A DNA stretch of 64,000 nt from Diplosphaera chodatii (Eukaryota > Chlorophyta > Trebouxiophyceae > Prasiolales > Stichococcaceae). Location of the stretch: the NCBI GenBank assembly GCA_032358165.1, contig JAALGY010000033.1, forward strand, positions 248,001-312,000. Direction: 5' to 3'. The notes below the pieces were generated by a model, which did no database searches, was not told the origin of the DNA, and saw only the letters and a program-made list of their open reading frames with translations. The position numbers and the translations under genes are program-made. Of this stretch, positions 10,440 to 22,934 are shown piece by piece (position 1 is the stretch's first letter; every line of letters begins with the position of its first letter).

Positions 10440-13400
10440 CTACACCAGCACGCCCCACCCGCCCTCACGGGGCTGCCGCCGCAGCCGGCGTTCCGGCAGG
10501 TCACGCAGCTCGTAGACACTCACATTGCTGCGGCTCTTCTCGCTCATGGCTTGATCCTGCGGCAGCGCATGTTATTGCATCATCGCCATTGTGACAGCAG
10601 ATCACAGATTGAGTTTGAACGTGGCAAGCTGCAGGGTTGCAGGGCAAGCCTCATGGCTGCAGACATCTGTGTTGCAACGGGCAACAAGCATGCTCCTGGT
10701 TGACCTTCGTTGGCAACCGCAGAACGAGTGCACGGCAGCAGTGCAGGTCTGCCAGCCTCAGCAAATGTTGGAGGCTTTACACCATGCTCCAGGAGGCGAC
10801 ACAATCGCACCAGCATTTCTGTTGGTGCATCTAGGATGCGCAAGCAAGGCAAACGGGCTGCCAGCCACCCGAGACCCATACTGGCGGCGTCCTCTGCCCA
10901 GCACAGGCGTACAAAGCGCAGCGCCGTCAGCTGCGGCAGCGCCGCCGGCGCTCTCAGGTGCTCGGCACCGATGTCCTGTGACAAATGTCAGATCCTAGAG
11001 GGCCTCTGGGACCTAGACACGATGAATGCATTGGTGAAGAACCGCAAGGGAAAGCCAGGTGAAATCCAACATGCAAATAGGCGTGTAGATGGATGATGCA
11101 GTATGTCGCGTTCATCCCATCATCAGATACAACATGCCACCAGCGCAGAGCCACAGGAGTACTTCAGATCTGCAGTGGACACACCCGAACTCGATAGCCA
11201 ACCAGCTGCAGCCATGTCAGGCTGCTGCAGGAAGCTACCACCTTGCGGCAGCAGCACTATCTGTATCGGCTCAGCTGCAGACGGGGGAAACCAACCCGCA
11301 GGCATATGTGAACGGCCACAACCCAACTGTGCTGCTGTTCATACACGCACCTCCAGCACACCCAGCAGTGGGTCACTCCTCACACCCCTGATCTCAATGC
11401 AGAGACGCTGAAGGCGCACAAGGTGTCGTAGACCTACAGAGCACACTGCGTTGGGTTGGTGACAAGTTCACAAAGGGACGAACATTGTACGCATGTGGAC
11501 CGCAGCACCTTTCCAAGCCTGCACGATGCCATGATGCAGGAGGCCCTGTACGGAAGAAGTCACTGGATGGAGTGCTGACACCTTTGACGACTGCCGCAAC
11601 GCTGTTCTCCTCAAAGTTGCGCACCATTGCTTGACTCGAGCCCAGTCGTAAGTGCAAGCGGGACAGCCCCTGGACATGCGCCAGCACTGACGCCTGCACA
11701 CCAAAGGTGCCATCCAGCAACAGCAGGAGATGCCCGGAGCGAGGGGACGATGCACTGTACACAGCCCACACTCTTGCTGTACACAAGTGAGCTTGTGGAA
11801 CCTCGCTCGCGTTCACCTCTGCAGCTGAAGCGCAGAGAAGTTCCATTCGAGTGCAGCGTGTCAGCGACGCATAGACCAATCCCTGCAACCACAAACACAG
11901 CTCACAACAGCCAGCAGCAGGGTACAACTGCACACCCGCTTCCGGCACCCCAGCATGCGCACGGTGCCACGGTCACCATGCTGGGGCGTGTGGCAGCTGC
12001 TTGTGTAAGCACCTCTGCGGTGCCGCCAGGCCATGGGTCATATTGTAGTGTCAGCCGCTCCAGCATGGGACAGTGCCTGAGGACTGTGGGTGCCAGGCTG
12101 TCCTGGGGCCGGAGGTGCTCCCACTCCGACGGTGACGTTGTCGGGAGATAGCCTATCGTCAGGCGCTGCAACCGGGGACCCAGGGTCTGCAGCATGTCGC
12201 CTATGGCACTGCACATCGCATGCAGGCACATCTGGTCAGCCTGCCGGGCTTGGCATGCTCTTGTGCCACCGACAGTCACACCCGCATGCATGCTCAGGAG
12301 GCCTCAGCACCTGCTTTTGCACCCAGGTTTATCGGTGCAACTCGACTATGAAAGCAGCGTCATGTCCAACAGATGCGCAGTGAACAGCAATCGGATCAAG
12401 CAGGCAGGCATCCACACCTGCCATAGTCCCTGCTGGGCAAAATCTCAGTGATGTACAGGGCCGTAAGGCTTGTGCGCTGGGCAATGCCAGCCATAGCCTG
12501 CTGCGTCACGAAGTCAGAGCCCAACATATCTCCAATCAACAGCGAGGCCAGGCCTGCACTAGTTGCCACCGCAAAGGTTGGCGTGCAAGTTAATCAGCAT
12601 GCAGCCCGATGACAGAGCGCCCACATACAGCGGGGCTAAGCCAGCAGCTATCTGAGTTCAGCTTCTCCAACAGCTTCTTCAAATAGCATCAGACCTCATG
12701 CAGATGCAACAAGATCAGCATGTACCTGTCATCGTGGCAAGTGCGGCAAGCAGCCCATCGTGTGTAGCAAACTGAAAGGATGCTATCAAGCTCAGGTGTT
12801 GCAGATTGTGCAGTCCTGACAGCTGGCAAAGCCCTGCACGATGATGTATGTCCTGTGCATCAGAGCTGGGCTGTTTTGCCACTCGTGGGTTATGCTGCGA
12901 CGCCTGATGGTGTGCTCTGCTTGCACACATGGCAGGTGCGAAAGTGAGTGACGTGCAGTGCAGCAGAGCTCATGCAGTTTTATGTTGGGGCTTGCATTGC
13001 CAACCTGAGTCGCTGTTTCCGAAGCAGCTGGCGCGGAATTTGAGGAGCTGCGGGAGCGCCTGCACTGATGCAGAGACGTACTCACCATTCCCGTGGCGTG
13101 GCTGGTTCCCAGGGCGCGCGCCGAGTCCGAGGGCGGTTAAGGACCTGCAGAAAGCTTGCACTCATCGATGGAACACCGGCACCATTGTGTGCATTAATAT
13201 TTGCAGCCAAGGAAAGGCTCCCTGACGCAGCTCGACCGTGCCTCACCTGAGCGCCGAGAGGAATGACGGACTATGCGGCGGCGGGATGCACAGATCTTGC
13301 AAATGTGTCAGTCCAGCGATCGCACCCAGGGGCTGGCAGTCGTATACGGGCAACTCCATCGACAGTCGTGTCAGATTCGTCAGCTGACTCAGAGCCTAGA

Positions 13401-14611
13401 GGCATGGTGAGGATTTGACCGCTGTGAACAGCGGGCGACCCGCATATGCTGCGCAATCTGTACACAGTGCAGGACTATGCTATGGAAAGCGTGCATGCAT
13501 CCACAAATACGCCCTGAAAGGATTACCTGAAAGGAAATGAAATCCGATGCCAAGATAACCAGCGACAGCGTGTTCAGGCCCGCAGATGTGTCTGCAGGAG
13601 GTCGTCGAGGTTGCTCTGGTCCTTTGGTACCTTCAAGGCAATCCGAGGTGTCTCGACCTTCGTTTGCATACTGTGGTACTGCAGCCGTGCATAGTCTTTG
13701 CAGCGAGCAGGGACTTTGGTGCATCACAATGTCATCGTTGTAATCCTGTGACATATGCTAACACTGTTGGCTTGGGCATGAGTTGCGCTGGATGCCATCA
13801 GCAGGCGAAGTCGTGCGCAAGCCGCCAACACTCAGTGGCAAACTGCGTTGTATGTGCAAGAAGTGAGAGGGAGACAATCAGACGCAGTAGAGGGGCTGGG
13901 TGCACACACCGAGCAGGTTAGACTCCGCAGGCTGGAAATGCTGTGAAGCGCATTGCTCAGTGCAGCTTCATGCTCTTGGTCATCGCTGTGCCATCGCTCA
14001 GCAGCATCCAGCGACGTAAGGCTCCTGGGTGCCTATGATATTCATGCCCCAGCATGTCGGGATGTTGACACCATCAGCATCGTGCGTCTGCCATCGCATT
14101 GTGCGCATTGTTGCACTCGGCACAGCTGCAGTGGCTTGTCATGCTGTGTGCCAGCAGCCAGCAAATTCGCCAAGTTACCACCCTGCACCTTTGACAGGTA
14201 TGAGCTGAGGGCGCAGAAGGGCAGCATAGCAGCGTTCAGATGACGCAGTGGGTACTGGTGCGCCACCGCCAGCTCAAGGAAGCCGGGGTGTTGCGGAAAC
14301 GCACTGTGCAGTGCTGCACGTGCTGCGGCGCAGAACCTGCACCCAGTGTCACATCTTGCTTCAACCGGTATCAGATGCAGTGCTGGACCAACATTGTCAT
14401 GGTGATGGTTGCTGCACCACGTAGACCAGAGCAACAGGGGCATGCGGCGCACTTGCAAAAGGCACGTGGCCAGCAGGGCACAGCAACTACCTGACATCCA
14501 CCAAGTGGCGCCTGCCAGATCATCTGGGTGTTGCAGCTTGCTGAGGATGTGCTGCAGAATCTCCGGAGGCAGCGCTCGTATGGAAGACTTATTGGCTGTA
14601 TCAGCAGCCAT
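10440..14611 (-). CDS. F-box/leucine-rich-repeat protein, copy A, possibly damaged
   Basis: Predicted SCF ubiquitin-ligase substrate receptor. The N terminus from 14611 reads SIRALPPEILQHILSKLQ followed by HPDDLAG, an F-box. The next exon (about 14327-14189) has FCAAARAALHSAFPQHPGF. LRR exons follow on minus: SLTSLDAAERWHSDD (about 14020), LTNLTRLSMELP and LTHLQDLCIP (about 13380-13250), LCQLSGLHNLQHLSLIA (about 12830), LGPRLQRLTIGYLP (about 12180) with HCPMLERLTLQYDPWPG, LRAPAALPQLTALRF (about 10960) and a basic tail DLPERRLRR ending at 10440. Copy B has the same order at higher integrity. Relative to B, copy A lacks one base just before the first intron, which shifts the frame unless an alternative donor (AT|GTCAGG) is used. 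A TATA-like ttttatag lies about 20 bp before the ATG. The last splice was not resolved. Confidence 0.6.
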
Positions 14612-15354
14612 CTGTGCTGGAGCGCTATAAAAGTGCTGACGTGCAGATGAGCTCTTATGCAGACAAAGCGAGCTGCAACTGCATCAGGGTGCCAAGTCCT
14701 GTGCAAGCTTGGTGCGTGAGAAGCGGGCGAGCAAGCGTGCAATGGACCTCTGCATCATAAATGTCTTTGATCTCCATTGACAAGCGTTGCAGCTTGTACA
14801 TTGTGTGCCGCCAGTTATACGAGGAACGGTGACAAATGACTACTTGCTTCTGTGATGAGGCACATACAGGGTATGTCTGGCAAGTGACACAGGGGTTCCG
14901 TCATCATCAACAGTTGCCGCTTGACAGGAGCGCAGCTGCAACCACAGGAAGGGAGAAGCTGATGCAAGCATCGAGTGCAAGTGCAACAATGGTGCTCGCT
15001 ACTTGTGCGTGCGCACGCATGCCCTGCCCGCATGAACCCTTTGACAACCACGTTGTATCAGTTCCTGTATGTACAGAAGCATATACAGCTGGTGTGAACA
15101 AGATCAAGCTGGACCGCCCGCCGCTGGAAGCACGGGATGTTATGATCCGGTGGCAGAGAGCCACAAAATTACCAAATGCGCTGAGCTGATATGTAGAACG
15201 TGCCCTGCCCTACTGACCAGAAAGTCTTGCATACCCATGCCATCCCTTTTGGCAACCCGCGGTGGCTCTGCACAAAAGGACTGTTGCTGCGCTGTTGTCT
15301 AACAGCCAGCCGTGTGGCTTCTCTAGCCAGTTACCATGCGCAGTGCACATGGTA
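14612..15354. other. spacer between tandem F-box genes
   Basis: About 740 bp between the start of copy A and the stop of copy B, both minus. No family-like ORF, repeat or RNA gene seen. Confidence 0.5.
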
Positions 15355-18300
15355 TCAGTGCAGGGTGGGACCTCGTAGCCACCGCCGCAGCCGGCGCCCA
15401 GGCAGATCATGCAGCTCGTAGCTGGCGTCAGCGCTGCGGGTCTCCACCTGCAATGCACGCCTTACAACCTGACACACATGGTACTGGACTATCGCCAGTT
15501 CAAAAGCATTTGCCGCTGAGCGGCATTGCAGCAAGCTGCAGGCTTGCAGGGCAAACATCCTGGCCGCGGACATTGGACGCATGAGCAGCAACTCACAGAC
15601 AATGTACGCTGCTGATGCTGGCAGCTGCAAAACGATCTTGTGGCGACCCTCAAATTCTGTCGGTCTGTGCAATGTTTCAGGGCGTTGTACAAAGTGTCGG
15701 CGCCATGGTCGCACCAGAACTTCTGGCGGTGCATACATGGCACGCAGCCGGGGCAGACGCGCCACCAGCCACCCGAGGCCCAGCTTGGCTTCCTCCGCCC
15801 AGCTCAGGCCACGCAGTTGTAGCACCACCAGTCGTGGCAACGCCGCCAGCGCCCTCAAGTGCGAGACGCTGACATCCTGGCCACAGAAGCTGAGCCCATG
15901 GGTGCAAAGGTCGTACAGACAAACGCATGGTCTGCACCTGCATGACTTAGTGAAGGCTGCAGATTGTCAGGGTGCAGAGTATGTCCAGCACGGGGGACGG
16001 TGGCTGATCCAAGGCATCAGCCACTGATGCCTTGGGTCCATATCGGACCTTTATGGTGCAGGATGCGTGCAGGGATCCTGAACAGGTGGGAGCGCATCGG
16101 ACGGTTACCCACCCTAATTATGCTGTTACGAATTTGACCGCTGTCGTCATCCAGTTCCAGCCATGTCAGACAGCTGCAGGAAGCCATTGCCTGCGGCAGC
16201 ATCAGCAGTAAACACCTCTGCTCAGCTGGATACCATCACATCAACCGCAGGGGATGGTGCTTGCATGCCCAGCAGCACAACAGTTTGCATCTGTACACAC
16301 CCACGCACCTCCAGCATGCCAGGCAGTGGGTCGACTCCCACGTTCAGGATCTCAATGCTGAGATGCTTCAGGTGCACCAAACACTGCAAGCCTGCAGACA
16401 GTACTGCTGTGGGTACCCATCCGCAACAGGGACACATGTTGTGCACCTCGCCAAGCCTGCATTATGCCATGATGACGCCGGAGGCACCAATGGGTTGTAC
16501 CGAGTTCCACTGCACATACCTTTGATGAGTGACTCAAGACCGTCTTCGTCAAACGTTGCGTCGTCCCCAGCTGAGTCCGGGCCCACACGTAGTTGCAGGC
16601 AGGACAGCCCCTGAACATTCGTCAGAATGGAGGCCTGCACACAAAAGGTTTGTTATGATTGATTGTAGCAGTACGTACATGCAGCTGCAAAACTATAGGA
16701 GGTACGCATGCATGGATGGTACTGATGGCTGTGCACTGATGGCTGTGCACTGATATGCTCAACAGTGCGCTTTAAGCGCACCTCTACAGCTGAAGAGCAG
16801 TCCAATGACAGCTTGGTGCAGCATGTGAGTGACGGACACACCAGCATTTGCTGCATCAAACCCACACCCGACAGATATCAGTCTGCATGGCTGCTTCCAA
16901 TCTCTTTCTACCTTCGCAGACACATACAGTGCAATGCTGGCACTTGAGCAGAAAGCAGGGTACCATTGCCGTGGTTGTATGGCAGCTTTGTATGCCAAGT
17001 ACCTCTGCAGTGTTGCCAGGCCATGGGCTGCCAGTCAGCACAAGCTCCTCCAGCAGCGGACAGTGCCTCAACATTGTGGGCGCGGGGCTGTTGCAGGGGT
17101 AGCACTCTTCGCTGTCACTGCCATCACTGTCGTAGCTCATCGACAGGCGTCGAAGCCGGGGACCCAGCGCCTCAAGCATCTTATCAGTGGCTCTGCAGAA
17201 AGCATGCAGGGACGTTTGATCGATTGGCGTCGCAGCATGCTCTCTTCCCACATGTTTCTCACATCCACAAGTGTGTTGCGGGCAGGAAAGGAGCCTAGCT
17301 AAGGAACTGTGTTCTCACTCGATTATTCATGCTGGCTCTGTGCGCTCATGCATCTAGGTTCCCTGTCTGATGTGAAAACGGCAGCACCTGTACCAAGCAG
17401 CCTTGCATCCACACCTGCCGCAGTTCCTGGGCTCAGGGATATCGAAGTGCAGCGTGGTGAGGCTGGTACGATGTGCAATCTCAGTCATAGCCTGCCGCGT
17501 CATAAAGGCGCATCGCAAGCTGTAATTGAAGGTCAGCACTTCCAGGCCTACATCGACATGATGATGATTCAAAATTGCCAGTCGTTCACATGGTGGTGGT
17601 GCAAAACATCTTGCGAAATTGTAGGGCAGAGGGCGCTCGCCCTCATGTGTTGTGAGGCAGGTTTTCTGAGCATCGATCACCACATCTGACCATGTGTCTG
17701 TGATGCATACATCTCATGCATTTGCACCAAGTGCAGCACCTGTCAATTTGGCGAGTGCTGCATTCAGGCCGTTGTGAGTGCAGGCAGTAAAGGAGTTTGT
17801 CAAGTCCAGGTCCTGCAGGCTGCTGAGGCCTGACAATTGGCACAGCCCTGCGTCATGTGCAATCTTGCCGTCAGTCGCTGTTGCAATAAAAGCTCGTGGG
17901 GTACCCTGCAGCACTTCATGATGTGTAATGTCACCATGTGGCCAGCATGATGGCACACTGCACCAGCTTCCATGCAACCGCAACTACTAACCTGCATCGG
18001 TTGCAGACCCTGCAAAATAAGCGAAGTGCAGTTTGCGAAGCAGCGGGACATCACGAAGCGCCAGTACCACAGCGCCAATGTGCCAATCGCCCTCGCAACT
18101 TGGCTCGTCAACGCACATGTCGCCCAGCTCGAGGGCAGTCAGTTGGCTGCAAAACATTCGGCAGAGATGACTGCACTGGTGCTTTCAGCATGTGCACGTT
18201 CAGGAATAAAGGCCGCCCGCTCAAGCAAACTGCCCTACCGGAGCGCCGAGAGGAATGCTGGATCTGGCAATTGCGTGAGGGAAAGGTCGTGCAGTGTAGT

Positions 18301-19664
18301 CAGCCCGGCGAGTGCGCTCAATGGCTGAGGGTCGAAATCGGCAGGCACGGCAACCTCGAGACGTGTCAGACGTACGAGGTGAACCAAACCCTGCAGGCAT
18401 GATGAGCGCCTCAGAGCTTCAACCCAATAGAAGACTTTCAGTGGGACGAGCCTCATGTGCTGCAAGCGTCTGCAGACAGTGCAACAAGCACAGCAGGCGT
18501 ACATTCAGTCTGACGACGCGTGCGCTGCCACCAGGCCCAGCCAGCTGTGAGGACTTGAGGTCCCACACTTCGAAGATGTCAATCGACAGCTCTACCAAGC
18601 CGGCAAGGTGCGACTGTACGAAGTCCAGATTGACTTCGCTTTGAGGTACCTTTGAGTGGCAATAAGGTCCGGTTAACTATGTAATCTATGTATGACAGTC
18701 TCGCAGCTGCAACCTCACAAAACAAGCTTGCGCACACATCTGCACATGGGCTGGACATGCGCTGCATGATATCGTCAGCCAGTAGTCCTGCGCAGCGCAC
18801 TACGCTCTGGCAGAGTGACGACAGTGCAACATCAACTTGAGGAGCACAGGTGAGACGCAGCAACCAAGGCATACAGGTGTACGCACGCGGCACGAAAGAC
18901 GGCGCAGGCTGGAGATGCCCTGGAGCACCTCGCTCAGCGGGGTATCGTGCTCTTCTGCTTGATTGTGCCCGTAATATCGCTTGGCAGCGTCCAGCGACGT
19001 CAGGCTGCTGGGCACCTGCGTATTCCGGTGCGTTGGCCGCAACATCATGCTGTGTATATACTGCATGCTATTTTCCAGCAGTGAAAAGCACCGATAATCC
19101 GATATGTGTCCTTCTTGTCAAATGCACTGCTACATTTGGCCAGCGTAGGCCCGTCAAGAATTGTGCCTGCCACCAAATGGGCCGGATGGACACTTTGCAC
19201 CTTTGCAAGGTATGAGCCCAGGTCGCGGATGGCCATTGCAGTGGCGCTGAGGTGGCGCAGCGGGTAACCGTGCTGCAGCGCAAGCTGGAAGAAGCCGGGG
19301 TTCTGAGGAGATGCCCGATGCAGTGCAGCCCGTGCTGCGTCGCAGAACCTGTATGTACCAGATGTGACACCTTCGTTCCGACTAGTGCAGATGCAATACT
19401 GCTGCACCTAGCTGGCAGCATATTACATGTTAACGCCTGCTGCAGCTGACCAGGTGCTGCATGCGGCAAACTGGGAAGGGCGCCTGCTTGGTCAGCTGGG
19501 CGTCCACACCTGGTGTCAACCAAGTGGGCGGTCGCCAGATCATCTGGGTCCTGCAGCTTTTCGAGGATGTGCTGCAGGATCTCCGGAGGCAGTGCTCCTA
19601 TGGACATCTTGCTGGCTGGTTCGTGCGCCATCTGTGCGACACGCACTGCCGCTGTGCAGGTCAA
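15355..19664 (-). CDS. F-box/leucine-rich-repeat protein, copy B
   Basis: Tandem paralogue of copy A. The first exon has SIGALPPEILQHILEKLQ and PDDLATAHLVDTR, split by an intron (donor gac-acc-ag|gtgtgg) from RFCDAARAALHRASPQ, which joins in frame. Further exons: YYGHNQAEEHDTPLSEVLQG with ISSLRRLSCR (about 18990-18890), LVRLTRLEVAVP and LTTLHDLSLTQLP (about 18380-18270), AGLCQLSGLSSLQDLDL (about 17840), LGPRLRRLSMSYDS and HCPLLEELVLTGSPWPG (about 17170-17010), NVQGLSCLQLRVGP (about 16600), LVHLKHLSIEILNVG (about 16370), LRALAALPRLVVLQLRG (about 15850) and a basic tail DLPGRRLRRW ending at the TGA at 15355. The F-box gives the SCF assignment; the degradation target is unknown. The start may be the later ATG of MSIGALPPE. 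Individual exon edges in the LRR part are approximate. Confidence 0.7.
16719..16752. repeat. short tandem repeat in an F-box B intron
   Basis: The unit actgatggctgtgc occurs twice head to tail and is followed by a further actgat. It lies between LRR exons. Confidence 0.6.
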
Positions 19665-20929
19665 CTCCTACGGCGACACAACAGGCTGCAATGTATCGGT
19701 TGGCCGCCTTCTGATTCGGTGTGGTGCAATTCCAGCGTGCACCGACCGTGTTTCTGCCTCAAAAGTGACCACGCTTCGTCCTGAGAGCACTTGCAATTCG
19801 AGATATGGAACAAGATGCAGCCGGTCTCATACCTAAGCATGTCCAGCAGCGAGCGTGAGCAGGCTCCTGCGGGGTCCAAACGTGCTGCAATCTTGACGCA
19901 CTGTGCGATGAACAGCCGTGCCTCGAGTGGTACGAGGCAACGAGGGTATGGCATGGCGCTGGCTCCTAGGTGCATGTCATGATGTGCAGTGCAGGCGCAG
20001 GCAGTATTCAGAGGCAGATCGAAGGCAGTCAGAAGCTCAGAACACGTGGGCAGCGACTTGACATGTATGTATATATGTTTTAGGCTGGCTTCTCGATAGC
20101 ATGAATCGCTCGATTTCCAAAGGAAGAGGTCAAATCATCTGCTTGTAGTTTGTGAGTGCCGCCAATTATAAGCAGCACGGTGATCCGACCAACGACCTCG
20201 TGGGGCCGGTCGATCTGCAGTCGATTGGCGGAATCGCAGCATGATTGTCCAGGAGGAACTGCACTTCCTCCGAGCAACGAAGGCGAGCATCTATCGATGG
20301 GGACTTCACGATGTCAAGTGGAAGGTATCGCATCCTGCATACGTTGTGTTGCCTGAACACCGCAGAGGAGGTGTCTCGTGCATGAATGCCTCAATGTCTG
20401 AAACTCTTCACTCCAAGACAGCTGCCGCACATTGAGCATCAGTTGGTGCATGCTGTTGGGCAGGTGTTGGTCTTTGCCAGCGCCCGTCGCTTAGCATGCC
20501 GCCTTCCTGACCTGTCTGATACCGTCGGTACGGTCATCGGCCAGGCAGTGACACAGCTGGGTGGCGGCTCAGATCGCTATGTATGTGGCTGCGGCACGTA
20601 AGCTTGCTTTGATGGCAAGTGCCGCCTGGCTTGCCGTTCATTCAACTGCTGCAGCAGCTAGCGGCAGCTGCGCTGCTCTGCCCGGAAAGCAGTGTGCACT
20701 CGCACACTGTGTTTATGCCCTGGCATTCACTCATGTTCATATACATGAGTTCATCCACTCTTCCACCGGTCCACTGTTCCTGGCTGCTGACCACGTCAGA
20801 CCCCGCTGGCTGGAGCTCGACTCGCGTGATCAAGCAATCTCGCCAGAATCAGCCCTTTCAGGTCGCGTGCAGCCGCCACTGCTTGGAGCATTGAGAACCA
20901 TTGTGACCCAGTAGCTCAACTCATACAAC
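19665..20929. other. intergenic region
   Basis: About 1.26 kb between the starts of F-box copy B (minus) and the chaplin-like gene (plus), so probably both promoters. Small ORFs on both strands show no recognised domain. Confidence 0.45.
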
Positions 20930-22657
20930 ATGCGGTCTGTGGCACTCGGCGTCGCGCTGGCCGGCCTGTTGGTGTTGGGGATGGCGTCCCACTGCGGAGC
21001 ACGACCGCCCAACGGCGCGCATACACACGGTACCTTCTCCCACATGCCGTCATATAACTTTGATCTGAGTCATCTGCCGGACCCGCGCACGTTTGTGCAG
21101 TTCCATGGCGTACTACTGTCCAAAATGACCTGTCCAGCCTGTCGCCGAGCGTGCGCGTGTGCCTCGTGCATCACAAATCAAGCGCGGCACTCCTCGAGAC
21201 GTCTTAATTGATGCGTCTTCATGATGCGATGGGCAGTTTTGGCATGACGCGGACACGATCACTGACTGCTGACCGTTCCTAACACCAGGGACTATCTGCT
21301 GCATGCTGGGCCTGCAGCATGCTGCATAGCATCATGCACGACGCAAAACAGATGTCATAGACGCTTGGACAGTGCTGACACATTCAGCCGCGTCAGTGCG
21401 GTGGCTGAAGCACAACTTCGTTCCATGAGCGGCAGAGCATGCAGGACGTTTGCAGAAGTCGCAGCGCGGCTGAGGCTGGCCGATGTATCATGCCACGAGG
21501 CGCCTACAACACTTTGGGCTGACTGACGCGGACGTTGCACAGAATCTAGCCGTGACATGTGACACGATCAGGGTCCATCATGTGCGCTGTTGCAGGCGGG
21601 ACACAGCTGGCAGGCGCCCATGGCCGGCATGGTGATGCCAGCTCGGGATCGCACAAGAAGCACTGGCGCATGCGCCACCATCACAAGAGAGGCAAGCAGT
21701 GTGCTGCAGTTGCCCGGTATGTTCCTGCTACATCGCAACCGCCTGTATGACAACCCAATAACGCCAGGTCCAGCTGCAGCGGCATTGACATGCCTGCTTC
21801 TGCACACGCGTGTACAGACGGAAACACAGCTTCACAACAACAACCTCGGGTGCGTAGAAGCAGCAGGGCTAGTGCTGCGTCGAATTAAGCTGAGTGAGTA
21901 CACTGTTTGTGGATAGCAGGGTCACATAGTATGCGTCGGGCTCACATCCCGGTGCACGTGCCGGTCAGCCTGTGTAGAAACACTGCGCACGTCCAGGGCG
22001 TCGGCACTGTGTGCGTCGTGCTTCAGAGCATCGACGGCAGAGGCCACCTGAGCAGCCAGAAGCCGCTGCTCGGTGAGCGCGCTCTCCTTTTAGTTCTACT
22101 GCTTATTGCCCTGAGAACCTTGCCGCCATGGTTGCAGCATGAAGTAATCTGGATACTTACCCGGACTGCACTGCGCAAACCTTGCTGCTCACTGGGCAGG
22201 TTCATCAAGCGGCGGCGGAGTACTGATCCCGGTGCACATACCCGTCAACTTGTGCGGCAACATCGTGACTCCACCCGGAGGCGGCTGTGCCAACGTGTGC
22301 CAGATGAACGAGATCATTGACAACACCGGCACTGTTCAGGTTCAAGAGACACCATCAGGTGAGCGTGTCCTGTCCGCCATGCTTGCCTTACTTTGATGCC
22401 ATGCCATGGAAACCCGGTTGTTGCAGTCTAGTCTAGGCATATCGTCGTGACATCAAGCCCACAGCTGACTGTGGTTGATCTCAGTGTCATGCTACACGTG
22501 GCCAGGATTGACGGCCAGCAGCCCCCAGATCCCTGTTCACATACCTATCAACGTGTGCGGCAACACCGTGAATGATGGCGGACTCCTCAACCCAGCCATC
22601 GGCAACACGTGCGTGAACGCTGATGTCATTGATGGCACCGGCAACTTTGTGACATAG
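20930..22657 (+). CDS. secreted protein with three chaplin-like repeats
   Basis: Predicted 219-residue cell-surface protein. Exons: 20930-21029, 21596-21691, 21920-22072, 22200-22358, 22506-22657; every intron is phase 1. Exon 1 is a signal peptide (MRSVALGVALAGLLVLGMAS). Exon 2 is His/Lys-rich (HGRHGD, SHKKHWRMRHHHKR) and ends with a GC donor (AG|GCAAGC). Exons 3, 4 and 5 each hold one repeat: IPVHVPVSLCRNT, IPVHIPVNLCGNI and IPVHIPINVCGNT. Repeats 2 and 3 have a second Cys 12-17 residues on (NPAIGNTCVN in repeat 3) and a D.TG turn. This matches the chaplin domain (Pfam family formerly DUF320) of Streptomyces, whose short secreted proteins form amyloid hydrophobic coats. Function here is inferred. 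Repeat 1 has Arg for Gly after Cys and a shifted second Cys. The exon 1 donor (CACG|GTACCT) is the weakest splice. Confidence 0.75.
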
Positions 22658-22934
22658 CGAGTGCCATGGTCGGAGCATGGTGCCGGTGATCCTTGTTTTG
22701 GCCAGTCTGAGCTCACCAGGCCACGCACACTCTTGTATGTGCATTGAGCAGAGGTGTTTCAATGGATCGGGTGATCATTTTCTGTGCAGCCAATGTTGCA
22801 TTTGCATCTTGAGTTGTCAGTATGACCTGGTTCATCAGTTTCGAAACGATATCCATGATGCCACCAGATGCCTGCCTACCATTGCATTGATGCGCTCCGC
22901 ACTCTCCCCAAAGACTGTGCCGGTCTGACAATCC

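Noticed and set aside
20166..20360. Minus-strand ORF resembling a retroelement protease or zinc-knuckle piece
   Set aside because: No active-site motif and no neighbouring reverse transcriptase or LTRs.
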